Assembly: GCA_016191145.1 (NCBI GenBank)
Contig: JACPPD010000016.1
Location: forward strand, 1 to 64,000
Source: Ignavibacteria bacterium
GTDB taxonomy: Bacteria; Bacteroidota; Ignavibacteria; Kapaibacteriales; Kapaibacteriaceae
Length of the DNA stretch: 64,000 nt
Direction of reading: 5' to 3'
Shown: positions 36,501-47,049 of the stretch, one piece after another
How positions within the stretch are numbered: the stretch's first letter is position 1
How the letters are laid out: each line of letters begins with the position of its first letter
Program-made: the position numbers and the translations under genes
Notes under the pieces: generated by a model
What the model was told of the DNA's origin: nothing
Seen by the model: only the letters and a program-made list of their open reading frames with translations
Databases searched by the model: none

Positions 36501-38871
36501 GGAATTCGATCTCAGCTTCAGTCTGAGCTTGTTGGAGCGCAAACGCATAGTCGGTTTCCCACACTTCGTTTGGCGTAAGACTGACAGAGATTTTAATAAA
36601 TGCCTGAGCAGATGTATAGGCGCCGGAGTCGCGAGCTTGTAGTGCTGCCTGAAGATTCATTTTGGCAAGCTTCCGCTTGTCTTCATCACTCTCTATCAAA
36701 CTGATGGCATTGTTAAGATGATTGACAATGTCGAATAGGGAGTGATTGTCCGGATCCTCCTGTAGAAGTCTTCCGATGCGCAGATGAGTAAAGTCCTTTT
36801 CAGCATCACCCATTAGTGTGTACGAAGCCTGCTGCACTCTATCGTGAGAAAACACAAATTCACATTTGCGTTCAAGCTCTATGTCTTCTAATCCAACATA
36901 CTGGTACGCTTCGTCTACTGGCACTATGAGTCCTTCAAGGACAGCCGGCCACAGACGTTCCAGGATGATGCGCACAGATGTGTCTAAGATCTTCGATAAC
37001 GTGGTTAAATCGAACAGAGCTCCGATGCATGAAGCGATTTTTAAAATCTGCTGCGTCTCCTCCTGAAACAAAATAATTTTCGATATAAGCAATTCAACAA
37101 CGTTCGAGCTTATGCCGCGGTTCTGTATTGCCTCTACGTTGACCTTCCATATCTGATTGTCGGTATCAAATCGTATGCAGTCGTACTGATTCAACGACTT
37201 CAGCAGCTCGAGACTGAAAAAAGCGTTCCCCAGCGTCTTGCTGTAAACCACGCTCGTCAGCTCATGCGTATGCCCATCATCTAAATGCAGCGTGTCCTTG
37301 ATGAGGTTGAACAGGTCGATTTCGGTTAAGGGGGCAAGCTCAATGTCCACGATTGTCGCTTCTTCTCTCCGCGCATCGTCGAGCATCACCGTGAGCTGAT
37401 GCCCGGGAATGATTTCATTATTTCTGAATGCGCCGATAACAAGTAAATATCTATTCGACTCGTCGGACACCAACATCTTAATTAAGTTTAGCGATGCTGT
37501 ATCTGCCCACTGCAAGTCGTCGCAAAACAACACAAACGGATGTTCAGGTTGTGCGATACAACGGATAAAGCTTTGGAAGACAAGGTTAAATCTGTTTTGT
37601 GCTTCCTGTGGGTCCAGCTTTGGAGCATCCGGCTGGTCGCCAATGATATAGGCTAACGTAGGCATGAGCTCCGTTAGCACTGCGCCATTCTGACCAACAC
37701 TCTGCTGGATCTTTTCGCGCCACAGGTTCAGAGATTCTTCCCTCTCGGTAAGAAGCAGCTCACAGAACTCTTCCAGAGCCTGCGTAATTGCAGAATAGGG
37801 AATGTTACGCTGATACTGATCAAACTTGCCGCTTACAAAATGTCCTCGCCGTTCCGTGATGGGCTTATAAATTTCCGCTATGAGTGCAGACTTCCCCACA
37901 CCTGAATAGCCCCCTACAAGAAATAATTCAGTCTTACCCTTACTGATGCGGTCAAATGATGTTAGCAGCGCCTCTACTTCGACTTCTCTTCCATATAGTT
38001 TTTGTGGGATGAGGAATTTCCCGGAAAAATCCTGTTCACCGAGTTTGAATAGCGGAATTGACCCTGATGTCTGCAGAAACTCCGTGCACTTCTTTAGGTC
38101 GTTAGCCAGTCCGAATGCTGTTTGATAGCGGTCTTCGGCGTTCTTGGCTATAAGCTTTTCCACTATACGGGAAAGAATCTCCGGAACATCGGGATTGATG
38201 TGATGGACAGGCTCAACGCGACGGGCGATATGCGCGTGCACGAGCTCTAACGAATCCTTGGATACGAATGGCAGCGATCCGCTGAGAATGTGATACAACG
38301 TGATGCCGAGCGAATAGAGATCGGACCTGCTGTCTACCTTTCTGTTTACTCTTCCGGTTTGCTCGGGAGGTATGTGTGTTAGGGTACCCTTGAGTTTATC
38401 GGGGTTGCCAAGATTATTCGATACATAGTCCAGTTTACTGGATATTCCAAAGTCGATGATGGTTGCCTTCGAGTCAGCTTCGCTCCATAAAATATTCCGC
38501 CCATTGATGTCCTTATGAATGATTCCTTCATCATGAAGCTGGCCCAGAGTTTGTGCTATGTCTGTAAATACTTCGAGAATTTGCGCTAGGGGAAGCCCCT
38601 TTCCGACAAACGCTTCTTCGAGAGTGATACCATCGATATACTGAAGGCGTATGGAATGCTGGCCTTCATCCTTGCTACGTCCGAACGATTTTCTGATTCC
38701 AGGTATGTCGAGATTCTTTGTGAACTCAAATTCGTTATGAAAACGCTGTACCTGATCCTGATCCGGTGCAAGGGTATGCAGCACTTTGCGGACAACCTTA
38801 CCATTCGGACTTGTCTCGACATAGATCAGCGATTCTCCGCCTGTATAAATGAGTTGTCGGTCATCAGTCAT
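33556..38871 (-). CDS. Ser/Thr kinase - AAA ATPase - GAF - class III cyclase multidomain protein
   Basis: 1771 residues. Order: protein kinase (1-270; catalytic loop HKDINGRN with His119/Asp121, DFG at 140-142); predicted AAA_16-type ATPase (Walker A GYSGVGKS 321-328, Walker B LFCDDLQWAD); a long helical TPR-like region; GAF domain (~1330-1470); class III nucleotide cyclase (FCDIRSYSS, Asp~1523; YSGDGFIALF; ADAVNTASRLEG); short C-terminal helical tail. The residue that is Lys in adenylate cyclases (K.IGD) is His here (HYSGD), so substrate or activity is uncertain. Similar multidomain sensors occur in spirochaetes and cyanobacteria. It begins 29 bases after the DUF2236 gene, so it is probably co-transcribed. 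Confidence 0.92.
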   Translation of the reverse strand: MTDDRQLIYTGGESLIYVETSPNGKVVRKVLHTLAPDQDQVQRFHNEFEFTKNLDIPGIRKSFGRSKDEGQHSIRLQYIDGITLEEAFVGKGLPLAQILEVFTDIAQTLGQLHDEGIIHKDINGRNILWSEADSKATIIDFGISSKLDYVSNNLGNPDKLKGTLTHIPPEQTGRVNRKVDSRSDLYSLGITLYHILSGSLPFVSKDSLELVHAHIARRVEPVHHINPDVPEILSRIVEKLIAKNAEDRYQTAFGLANDLKKCTEFLQTSGSIPLFKLGEQDFSGKFLIPQKLYGREVEVEALLTSFDRISKGKTELFLVGGYSGVGKSALIAEIYKPITERRGHFVSGKFDQYQRNIPYSAITQALEEFCELLLTEREESLNLWREKIQQSVGQNGAVLTELMPTLAYIIGDQPDAPKLDPQEAQNRFNLVFQSFIRCIAQPEHPFVLFCDDLQWADTASLNLIKMLVSDESNRYLLVIGAFRNNEIIPGHQLTVMLDDARREEATIVDIELAPLTEIDLFNLIKDTLHLDDGHTHELTSVVYSKTLGNAFFSLELLKSLNQYDCIRFDTDNQIWKVNVEAIQNRGISSNVVELLISKIILFQEETQQILKIASCIGALFDLTTLSKILDTSVRIILERLWPAVLEGLIVPVDEAYQYVGLEDIELERKCEFVFSHDRVQQASYTLMGDAEKDFTHLRIGRLLQEDPDNHSLFDIVNHLNNAISLIESDEDKRKLAKMNLQAALQARDSGAYTSAQAFIKISVSLTPNEVWETDYAFALQQAQTEAEIEFLNGNVDGSEKLFHECLGKAKTPIEKSVIYYMLMQNQNGSSRYADSLVSARSGLPLLDFILPDNDKCGGFIPEEMGKALAYFQEHGVESIYNKPDMTDERALAIIHLLDNVSPPAYLSGETNLWILHVLYKINLTIEYGLSPEGGYAFTELGLIFFLQGNYELGYPSARLSMKITEKFRHRSPRHVSRAGHIVVNYNYPWVKHFSEIIRMIPEVYQNALDSGELIFVGYASLYLQYTALHLGKDSLEAIRTRLPESLAFCKKIHNVLATDAIMGLMLLVENMMGLTKDGRTFATKDLDEDSFLANCKSSNDLYSIGNYHVCRAYALYLHSEYDEAMKSIETANSLAAVIHGAAVFHTVLNMTHSLVLLAIARREAELSAPARAQIEQNQVQLKLWADHNKANFEHKYLLVEAELAWTTGDHARASKYYNDAIASAEENDFMREVGLIHKLAADFWLEQNVPIYAESHLERSIKILDALGYKRLTSSMKHDYAAHIMTGQRSSSDIDTLTFTRTSTTAMSVGSLDISSIFKSARALSESIEMDTLLNKMLHIVIENAGAERAVLMVQESGTWFVRAEYDINSRQTDIRKIPLDQYAMVPVSIVNYVMRTNNNALSTSDVMQKIIERDEYVIEQRPASFFCMPLTHKGATNAILYVEHRSGSDILTRDRMDVLETLASQMAVSLENATLYQRQADLITAAQRFVPQDFVRALGHNNILEVKLGDGISREMTVMFCDIRSYSSIAERLTVEENFKFINSYLQRVGPVIRKNNGFINHYSGDGFIALFTQNPSDALLTAQEIVVELESFNQDRLERNLVPIRLGFGIHTGQVMMGIIGDGERQDANVIADAVNTASRLEGLTKAYGSTVILSEQTMDKVVNVEQFQIRYLGKVRMVGKEEVVTVFELYGADEPDLRTGKQRWLPTYQQALEDYYSKRFAESAVAFKKILDEFPKDRSSRRFLDFAARHMIEGVPVDWEGIETLQVK

Positions 38872-38900
38872 TGCTGTGCGTGGTCAAGATGAAAAACGTG

Positions 38901-40232
38901 TTAGTCCCACTTTAACACCTTGCCTAATCGTTGGAAAAATGTTGGCTCGGTTTGAATATTTCGTGCATCAACTTTAGACGCAGAATCCCCAAAGCCGTCG
39001 GCGATTCTAAAATGCCTGCTCGTCCATGTTTTGTTCATATCGACAAGCGCCTGAATCATTCGCTGATTCCGGTTTGCCACTCTATGGCTGTATTGTTTCT
39101 CTTCGCCGTTTGAAGACACAAATAATCTGCGAATGGCATCAATAGCTTCAAGCGCATGTTCCAGAATAAAAAACCATATCATCCACCCAAGATGTGCATT
39201 CCCAATTGGAAGTTTGAGGATGTCCTCAAATACGGGTTTGTAGTCGACGGGATCATTATATCGCTTAATCATTGCATAGATATGCGTTACACCGGGTGAA
39301 AACGGAAGGAACGTTCTTGAAAAATCAATCAGTGGCGTCGTCAATGCTAATGCGTTTTGATTGGGAATAAACTGACTTTTATAAATGCGCGACTGGAGTT
39401 TCTTTCCTTCGGCGTACGACGTCGGATTGAGATCCGGATTAACCCCTAGTGCTCTGCCATACAAATGCCACGTCATGTAATAATCATCGATGTCTTGTTG
39501 TGGAACCTTAACCCCATTTGCCAACAATCCATCTATAACTTCTATGCTAAATGTATGCACGGCAAAAATCATGTCCTGCTGGTTGATTGGCAAACCCCAC
39601 GCATCGTCCCACATCATTGTGATTGCCGAATCTTGATAATCCGGATTGCTCTTTTTCTTATTTATTCTGTGCCTGATCATGGCATGAACCAGGCGAAGTT
39701 TCTGGATCGATCGGATAGCATTTCCCTCTGGCTGAAATCCATTATCCTCCATAACATCTGCCACAAATTGCAGCGTTTCAACAATGCGCCTGTGCGGGTA
39801 GTCTACAAGCAGTTTCGTTGCAACCAGAACGTTCGTTGCTTTAAACGCCGAGTATTGCTTAAGAAGTGATCTCAGCGTAAGAGCAAACAAACAATCGCCA
39901 ACATGCAAATCGAAAAATTCACACCCACGATGAATAATCTCATATTCTTCCTGCGATTGAGGGAAGAGATGTTGATCATTAAAGTAATCCGTCAATACCT
40001 GTACCAGCCGCTCATGTTCTTCGTTGAACTCTGCTTCGGGAGTGCCGTTTCTGAACACGTCGGCGCTAATCTGATGTGTGTTGTTGACGATATGAGCCAT
40101 AGAAGGATAGATATCCTTGGCATAGCGCGACTCAAGCAAGGTGGCAGCCACCGAATCGGCATAGTCATCCTGGACGTATCTCCAGGATTCCAACTCCTCA
40201 TCAGTCATTGTTGCATTGAACATATTCATCAT
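38901..40232 (-). CDS. DUF2236 / MpaB-type oxygenase domain protein
   Basis: About 443 residues, alpha-helical, matching the DUF2236 (MpaB/rubber oxygenase-like) pattern: YPHRRIVETLQFV, then IRSIQKLRLVHAMIRHRI (the conserved R..H..IR.H stretch), AITMMWDDAWGLPINQQDM and YYMTWHLYGRALGV. Members are thought to be heme- or metal-binding oxygenases; MpaB and the latex-clearing protein are studied relatives. The frame opens at 40331, but the first ~33 residues overlap the methyltransferase gene; ATG ATG at 40232 is preferred. No cofactor ligand can be assigned. It lies between a SAM methyltransferase and the kinase-cyclase gene. Confidence 0.75.
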   Translation of the reverse strand: MMNMFNATMTDEELESWRYVQDDYADSVAATLLESRYAKDIYPSMAHIVNNTHQISADVFRNGTPEAEFNEEHERLVQVLTDYFNDQHLFPQSQEEYEIIHRGCEFFDLHVGDCLFALTLRSLLKQYSAFKATNVLVATKLLVDYPHRRIVETLQFVADVMEDNGFQPEGNAIRSIQKLRLVHAMIRHRINKKKSNPDYQDSAITMMWDDAWGLPINQQDMIFAVHTFSIEVIDGLLANGVKVPQQDIDDYYMTWHLYGRALGVNPDLNPTSYAEGKKLQSRIYKSQFIPNQNALALTTPLIDFSRTFLPFSPGVTHIYAMIKRYNDPVDYKPVFEDILKLPIGNAHLGWMIWFFILEHALEAIDAIRRLFVSSNGEEKQYSHRVANRNQRMIQALVDMNKTWTSRHFRIADGFGDSASKVDARNIQTEPTFFQRLGKVLKWD

Positions 40233-40255
40233 CGCTTTATGGAAATAGAAGTCAA

Positions 40256-41107
40256 TTATTTCGTTCCACTGAACAACATGTACCGCCAAAGATCCTTGCG
40301 GTAGGCTTTGTATTGATAACCAGTCGACCATGCATTAAGAAGGTTTTGTCGGCTCCGCAATCCAAGCGCATACTTGCCATACATGTAAACAATGCCGGGA
40401 TAGAACAGGTAATACAGCCGACGTATACTCTTTACTACCTTGGGTGTGATATCTGATCTCTTCGGTTCACGGAACCCGGCAATCTGAATTATTTCCCAAA
40501 AATTATCGACGTCAGCATACGCGTTGATAGCCCATGTGCGTGTCCACTTGTCCATCAAAACGGCATCAGTAGAGTTGGGTTCAACATTGTTACTGAAAAA
40601 ATCAGCAACTATCACCTTACCGCCCGGTTTGAGAATTCTATAAGCTTCGTTAAGAAAATCAATTTTATCATGAGCGTAGCACACGCTTTCAATTGCCCAT
40701 ACAACGTCGAATGAATTATCGGGGAACGAAGTTTCCAGATAGTTCTGACATTCAAAAAATGTTTTATGTGATACCCCATGTGCTGAAGCGTTAGCATTGC
40801 ACTGATCTACCTGTTTGGCGCTGAGCGTAATACCCTTAACATTACAATCAAATTGCTGAGCGAGAAAAATTGAAGAGCCCCCTACGCCACATCCAGCATC
40901 GAGAATATAATCACCACGCTTAACCCCTCCGAACTCGGCAACTCGTTCATTCATGTTGGCAAGAGCTGTGCGCAGGTTGGGTGTCGCATCGTCCCAATAG
41001 CCATAATGCATGCACATGCGTGCATTCAGGTGCCAGAATTGCTCATAATCCACCTGACAGTGATCATAATAATCAATGATCTCCTGTACATTCAGGCTTG
41101 ACGCCAT
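40256..41107 (-). CDS. SAM-dependent methyltransferase (tocopherol/sterol C-methyltransferase type)
   Basis: 283 residues with a complete class I SAM fold: motif I LDAGCGVGGSS near residue 87, post-motif acidic residue, motif II SFDVVWAIESVCYA and motif III LKPGGKVIVADFF. The N-terminal YYDHCQVDYEQFWHL and HYGYWD resemble the small-molecule C-methyltransferases of the tocopherol, sterol and cyclopropane group. The substrate is probably a lipid or quinone-like molecule, which is an inference from resemblance. Its 3' end is close to, or overlaps, the DUF2236 start, so the two are likely one operon. Confidence 0.85.
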   Translation of the reverse strand: MASSLNVQEIIDYYDHCQVDYEQFWHLNARMCMHYGYWDDATPNLRTALANMNERVAEFGGVKRGDYILDAGCGVGGSSIFLAQQFDCNVKGITLSAKQVDQCNANASAHGVSHKTFFECQNYLETSFPDNSFDVVWAIESVCYAHDKIDFLNEAYRILKPGGKVIVADFFSNNVEPNSTDAVLMDKWTRTWAINAYADVDNFWEIIQIAGFREPKRSDITPKVVKSIRRLYYLFYPGIVYMYGKYALGLRSRQNLLNAWSTGYQYKAYRKDLWRYMLFSGTK

Positions 41108-41293
41108 CTAATCTCCCACGTCGATAGTACTCCGGAGCCTCTTCCCCAATGCTGAGCAACAATATAGTATTATAAAGATGCCGATTCAAAATTAGCAGCT
41201 GATCTACATAGAAACAGACCTCCCGATCCGAAATATAATTACATGAAATTTTTGCGATAGATGCTTAACAGAGGTTCGAGTACGTTAAAGCAA

Positions 41294-42577
41294 TTAAACA
41301 AGAACACTTTCGAGAGTGCTCAGCAGACGTTGTATATGCTCCTCCTCGAGGGTTCCAACTGAAATTCTGAACCAACTGATTCCCTGAGGGCACCCAAACG
41401 CTGTAAATGGTACTGCTGCGATCCCTGCATTATGAATTAAGTAATTAGTTATATCCGCAGTTGTCTGCAGCTCCTTTGCTCCGTTCACGGTTTTACCAAT
41501 CAAATCGAACTGAGCGCTAACATATATGGCGCCTTGAGGTTTAATTGCATGAACTGGAAACCCTCTTGAACGCAGATCATCAAGTCCGTTATAAAGTGCA
41601 TTAAAACGAGCATCAATTTTGGATTGCAACACTTTTATGTAGCTGTTTACAGATCCTACATCATTCAGAAATCTTGCCGTTGCAATTTGTTCAGCCCGTG
41701 GCGCCCACGCTCCAACGTGAACAAGAAATTTCTTCATGACATTTATAACTGCGGGCGGACCGATACTCCAACCCACACGCACTCCCGTTGCCGCAAATGC
41801 CTTGCTAATGCCGTCGATATACACGGTGTAATTTTTCATTTCCGGACGAACAGAAACCGGATCAACATGTTCGATACCATTTGTTCGCAGCATCCAATAA
41901 ATCTGATCATACAGCACATACAATGGTTTTCTTTTCCCTTCACGCCGTTTGTTCTCTTCGATAACTATATCGCAGATCTTTTCCAACTGTTCACGCGTGA
42001 ACGTTGTCCCCGTAGGATTTCCCGGAGAGCACAAGGCAAACATTGCAGCCGACTCAACATGCAGACGCAATTCATCGGCTGTCGGCATAAAACCATTTTC
42101 AGCCGATGTTGGTATCTCAACTCCAATTGCTTCAGTCAAATAACAATAGTGATTGTTATTCCATGATGGAGTTGGATACACCACAACATCACCTGGATCA
42201 AGAATCGACTTATATGCAGCATAGATTAGGGGGCGTCCACCTGCAGCAATAAGAATCTCATCGTTGGCAACATCGAGACCTTCATTCAATGCCAGAAACT
42301 TTCGCACTGCAAATTTTAGAGATGGTACACCGTCGGCCGGTGGGTAGTTTGTTTCGTTCGCTATGTATGCTTCGATAATATATTGTTTCAGGAGCTCTGG
42401 AATCGGAAATATGCTCGGGTTAAAATCACCAATCGTAAGATTTAGAATTGATTGTCCTTTTGCACTTAACTGACTTATCAGTGAACCTAGCTGAAGGATT
42501 TCTGAGCCAATCAAATTTGAAGCCTTCTCTGATATGCCCAACACAGAGTTCGCAACAGAATCGGTTGATAGTTCCAT
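41294..42577 (-). CDS. Class I/II PLP-dependent aminotransferase
   Basis: 427 residues. SPGNPTGTTFTREQL, LYDQIYWMLR and the PLP lysine in YIDGISKAFAATGVRVGWS place it in the fold-type I aspartate/aromatic aminotransferase group. AAGGRPLIYAAYKSILDPGD binds cofactor phosphate. The substrate cannot be fixed from sequence; aspartate or an aromatic acid is most likely. It is 186 bases upstream of the methyltransferase and 53 bases downstream of the DUF3293 gene, on the same strand. Nearby tryptophanase and tyrosine phenol-lyase genes make an aromatic role tempting but unsupported. Confidence 0.85.
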   Translation of the reverse strand: MELSTDSVANSVLGISEKASNLIGSEILQLGSLISQLSAKGQSILNLTIGDFNPSIFPIPELLKQYIIEAYIANETNYPPADGVPSLKFAVRKFLALNEGLDVANDEILIAAGGRPLIYAAYKSILDPGDVVVYPTPSWNNNHYCYLTEAIGVEIPTSAENGFMPTADELRLHVESAAMFALCSPGNPTGTTFTREQLEKICDIVIEENKRREGKRKPLYVLYDQIYWMLRTNGIEHVDPVSVRPEMKNYTVYIDGISKAFAATGVRVGWSIGPPAVINVMKKFLVHVGAWAPRAEQIATARFLNDVGSVNSYIKVLQSKIDARFNALYNGLDDLRSRGFPVHAIKPQGAIYVSAQFDLIGKTVNGAKELQTTADITNYLIHNAGIAAVPFTAFGCPQGISWFRISVGTLEEEHIQRLLSTLESVLV

Positions 42578-42630
42578 AATGCAATGATATTACAAACAAC
42601 GACTTTTGAAATGTTGTAACAAGACTTCCA

Positions 42631-43032
42631 CTAATCTTCAATCAATTCTACAACTCCATCCATCTGGGCGTACAAAGCCGCAGCCTGATCATATCTTTGT
42701 TTAAGATCTCTTGTATCGTCGCGCGAGAGGCCTACTATCATTACATGACGTTCCTCCCAGTCGATGGCTTTGCCAGTTGCAGGATACCAATGCAGTCCAC
42801 GCTGCGACAATTCTTTAAGCAGCTCTAAATGACGGGACTCGTTTTCTTCGTCGGTAATGCGGCGTCCGTGCGGGTTTTCCGCCCCTAAAACGGCAATCGC
42901 GTTGGATTGATATGCGCGCAACCACGCCTGAACTTCTTCAGACAACGGCTCACCGATTTTCATATCAGCAAGCCCCCTAACTGAATAGGTTGCTGTAACA
43001 AATTTTTGGCGAAGGATAGGATCAAGTGGCAT
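42631..43032 (-). CDS. DUF3293-family protein
   Basis: 133 residues from MPLDPILRQKF at 43032; the frame continues to 43071, but the family starts near this Met. The pattern AYQSNAIAVLGAENPHGRRITDEENESRH, then ELSQRGLHWYPATGKAIDWEERHVMIVGL, matches DUF3293, a small domain common in bacteria, with no established biochemical role. It is upstream of the aminotransferase on the same strand and downstream of the decayed genes at 43197-44127. Confidence 0.75.
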   Translation of the reverse strand: MPLDPILRQKFVTATYSVRGLADMKIGEPLSEEVQAWLRAYQSNAIAVLGAENPHGRRITDEENESRHLELLKELSQRGLHWYPATGKAIDWEERHVMIVGLSRDDTRDLKQRYDQAAALYAQMDGVVELIED

Positions 43033-43196
43033 GGCTGTCTCTCCCAATTCCTTAATACATGCAAGATACACAGTTGATTTGTTTGCGCAAATGCACAGTG
43101 TTCTGCAACAATTTCGGAGCGTTCTGCAGTTTTAGCCTTATTACTTCGTAAACCGTGACTTGTTGAAACGCCGGCTACCAGGGCTTTGATAAAGAA

Positions 43197-43613
43197 CTAT
43201 TGAAAAGCGCTCAGCATTAATCCTATTGCCATTACCTTGTGGCCCATACTATAACCCGACATCGCTGCGTCATCTGGGTCTTGTGGAAAGCTGACCAAGG
43301 CAAGGCTGATAACTCCAGTTACTACAATGAACCGTGCTGTTGTGGTCGATCTATTCCCGACACGTTTTTGCAAAACGAACCAACCTACTCCCGTTAAAAA
43401 CAGAAATATATTGTAAACAATAAAGATAATCGTAATCGTTAGATAATATGGTCCATCATATGCCGTAAGCCTGCTGAGAGTGTGATATTTTTGACTGTAT
43501 CCAGTTTGTAGCGCTCCTCCCAGTACAATTGTTATCATGCAAATCACAGCCGTGCTGATACCGGTCAACGCAGTCGCCTTGGACCATCGGGATATTCTTG
43601 TGTTTTGCTTCAT
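43197..43613 (-). pseudogene. Truncated DUF998-like membrane protein
   Basis: About 138 residues from MKQNTRISRWSKATALTG. Hydrophobic segments at roughly 18-38, 63-85 and 98-112 and the loop SFPQDPDD...GHKVMA resemble the middle of DUF998-type membrane proteins (FP.D...H). The frame stops at LMLSAFQ soon after the GHKV motif, where relatives continue for two to three more helices, and the following sequence is not membrane-like. It is probably a 3'-truncated remnant. Its 5' end overlaps the end of the decayed PorT-like gene in another frame. Confidence 0.5.
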
Positions 43614-43629
43614 CAGAAGTGATACTGAC

Positions 43630-44127
43630 GTTTTTACCACCAGATCCTGTTTCAGAGATATTATCCGTTGCCGCAACTAAATATCCAATTTGAGGCCCTT
43701 CCTAGATATCGAATGGAGACAGTGTGTACTTTATCAATATCGGAATTGAAACATAGGATACCGACGTCCATTCTTCCCTGTTCGAAATAGCAGTATCAAA
43801 TTCCGGATCAGCCTGCCAGAGCCCAGACATTCCTTTTGAGCCAGCAGGCATTTTGAATGTGATTTCTGGAGATAGCACCCAACCATCTGTCAAACGCCAT
43901 TGAAGCATTGTTCTGAAAAACCAACTGAGGTAAAACTTAGAAGCATCAAGACCTGAAAAACGCGTCATCGACACTCCGCCAACAATACGTCCAGAAAAAT
44001 TCTCGGAAGCTAATTCGTCAGCTGCAATTAGCATTATCAATGCCTGGCTCTTTAACTAAACAACACCCGACAAACAGCAGAAAGAAATCGAAAGCAGTAC
44101 CCTAAGGCACATAGATTGTGCAATCAT
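43630..44127 (-). pseudogene. PorT-like outer-membrane beta-barrel gene with in-frame stops
   Basis: From the ATG at 44127 the frame encodes a signal peptide (MIAQSMCLRVLLSISFCCLSG), then an in-frame TAG (44058-44056). It continues with NFSGRIVGGVSMTRFSG, LQWRLTDGWVLSPEITFKM, VSYVSIPILIKYTLSPFDI, a second in-frame TAG (43704-43702), and EGPQIGYLVAATDN. The order GGV.....L.....P.L.KY....GPQIGYL is the pattern of PorT/outer-membrane beta-barrel domains. The 3' end is lost near 43620, where the DUF998-like gene begins. TAG is a regular stop elsewhere in the window, so this is decay rather than recoding. Confidence 0.65.
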
Positions 44128-44149
44128 CAAACCGCCTCCCAATACATGT

Positions 44150-45520
44150 TTAAAGGAAGCTCAATCTAGCAGTAAAGTGTCGTAAATACTCTGCTTCATA
44201 ATCAATTTTCATCCCGCGTAAAGATTTTCTTTGTTTATATACGTTAGCAATAACTTCAATACAGTAATCAATATGACTTTGAGTGTATACTCGTCGGGGA
44301 ATAGCCATGCGCACGAGCTCCATGGGTGGCGCAATGTGGTTACCTTCTGCATCGCGTTTGCCAAACATAAGCGAACCAATCTCAACGGTTCGAATGCCCC
44401 CTTCCTGATAAATGGCACACACTATTGATTGCCCTGGGAAATGCTCTGGTGGGATATGTGGCGCAAAGCGTTTTGCATCGAGATAGATTGCATGACCACC
44501 GGGCGGCTCCAGGATGGGAACACCGGCTTCGAGAAGTTTCTCTCCAAAGTATTCTACGCTTCGCAAACGATACGTCAGATAGTCTTCGTCGAGTACCTCT
44601 TCCAGCCCTTGCGCCATGGCTTCGAGGTCACGTCGTGCAAGACCGCCATACGTTGGGAACCCTTCCGTAACGATGAGCACTGTACGAGCCTTTTCTGCCA
44701 ACTCATCGTTATTCAGTGCAAGAAATCCACCGGTGTTTACGAGGCCATCTTTTTTCGCGCTCATCAAAGCGCCATCGGCGTACGAAAATATTTCCTGTGC
44801 AATCTCTTTCACGGTTTTGTTTTCATATCCTTGTTCTCTCTGTTTAATAAACATTGCGTTTTCGGCAAAACGGCATACATCAAGAAACAACGGGAGATTA
44901 TAACGATTGCAAACATCGCGCACTTCGCGAATGTTTTGCATGGAAACGGGCTGTCCACCGCCAGAATTATTCGTGAGGGTTAGCATTACAACAGGGATAT
45001 TCTCGCGTCCTGTTTGTTCAATTGTGCTAACAAGCGCATCGACATCCATGTTTCCTTTGAAAGGGGCTCGAACTTCGGGTTTGTTGCCGAGTTCGTTGAG
45101 AAGGTCGAGTGCCACGGCACCCGATACTTCGATATTGGCTCGGGTTGTGTCGAAGTGTGTGTTGTTGGGAATAACCTTCCCTTTGCCACCAACGAGTGAG
45201 AAGATGATTTTTTCGGCCGCTCGACCCTGATGTGTGGGTATGATATGCTTTAACCCAGTTAGATCTCTAATCACTGCCTCAAATCTGAAAAAGCTTCTCG
45301 AACCCGCATAAGCTTCATCGCCGTTCATGATGCCCGACCACTGTAGGGCGCTCATGGCAGTTGTACCGGAATCTGTTAATAAGTCTATGAGAACATCATC
45401 GGCATGCAAAAAGAATGGGTTATAATATGCCTCAGATAATAGTTGCTTTCTTCGCTCAGGTGTTGTAAAACGAATTGGTTCAACACTCTTAATCTTGAAT
45501 GGTTCAATGATTGTGCGCAT
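44150..45520 (-). CDS. tnaA: Tryptophanase
   Basis: 456 residues. TnaA cleaves tryptophan to indole, pyruvate and ammonia with PLP. YAGSRSFFRF, PTHQGRAAEK and MSAKKDG place it in the tryptophanase/tyrosine phenol-lyase family, with PLP Lys at ~257. At the specificity site it has RTVEIGS (Ile381 where tyrosine phenol-lyase has Arg), and the C-terminus reads LRHFTARL (His448), both as in tryptophanase. The gene starts 22 bases after the tyrosine phenol-lyase gene on the same strand. No TnaC-like leader peptide was found upstream. Confidence 0.92.
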   Translation of the reverse strand: MRTIIEPFKIKSVEPIRFTTPERRKQLLSEAYYNPFFLHADDVLIDLLTDSGTTAMSALQWSGIMNGDEAYAGSRSFFRFEAVIRDLTGLKHIIPTHQGRAAEKIIFSLVGGKGKVIPNNTHFDTTRANIEVSGAVALDLLNELGNKPEVRAPFKGNMDVDALVSTIEQTGRENIPVVMLTLTNNSGGGQPVSMQNIREVRDVCNRYNLPLFLDVCRFAENAMFIKQREQGYENKTVKEIAQEIFSYADGALMSAKKDGLVNTGGFLALNNDELAEKARTVLIVTEGFPTYGGLARRDLEAMAQGLEEVLDEDYLTYRLRSVEYFGEKLLEAGVPILEPPGGHAIYLDAKRFAPHIPPEHFPGQSIVCAIYQEGGIRTVEIGSLMFGKRDAEGNHIAPPMELVRMAIPRRVYTQSHIDYCIEVIANVYKQRKSLRGMKIDYEAEYLRHFTARLSFL

Positions 45521-45542
45521 ACTTTAATGATACTCTGCTTAT

Positions 45543-47012
<1,470 letters not shown>

Positions 47013-47049
47013 CTATTATCATTGTAATGAATTTGGGTATCGGGGTACT

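Noticed and set aside
41294-42577. Aminotransferase as an ArgD replacement
   Set aside because: It is class I/II (SPGNPTG), whereas ArgD is class III, so it is not a simple substitute.
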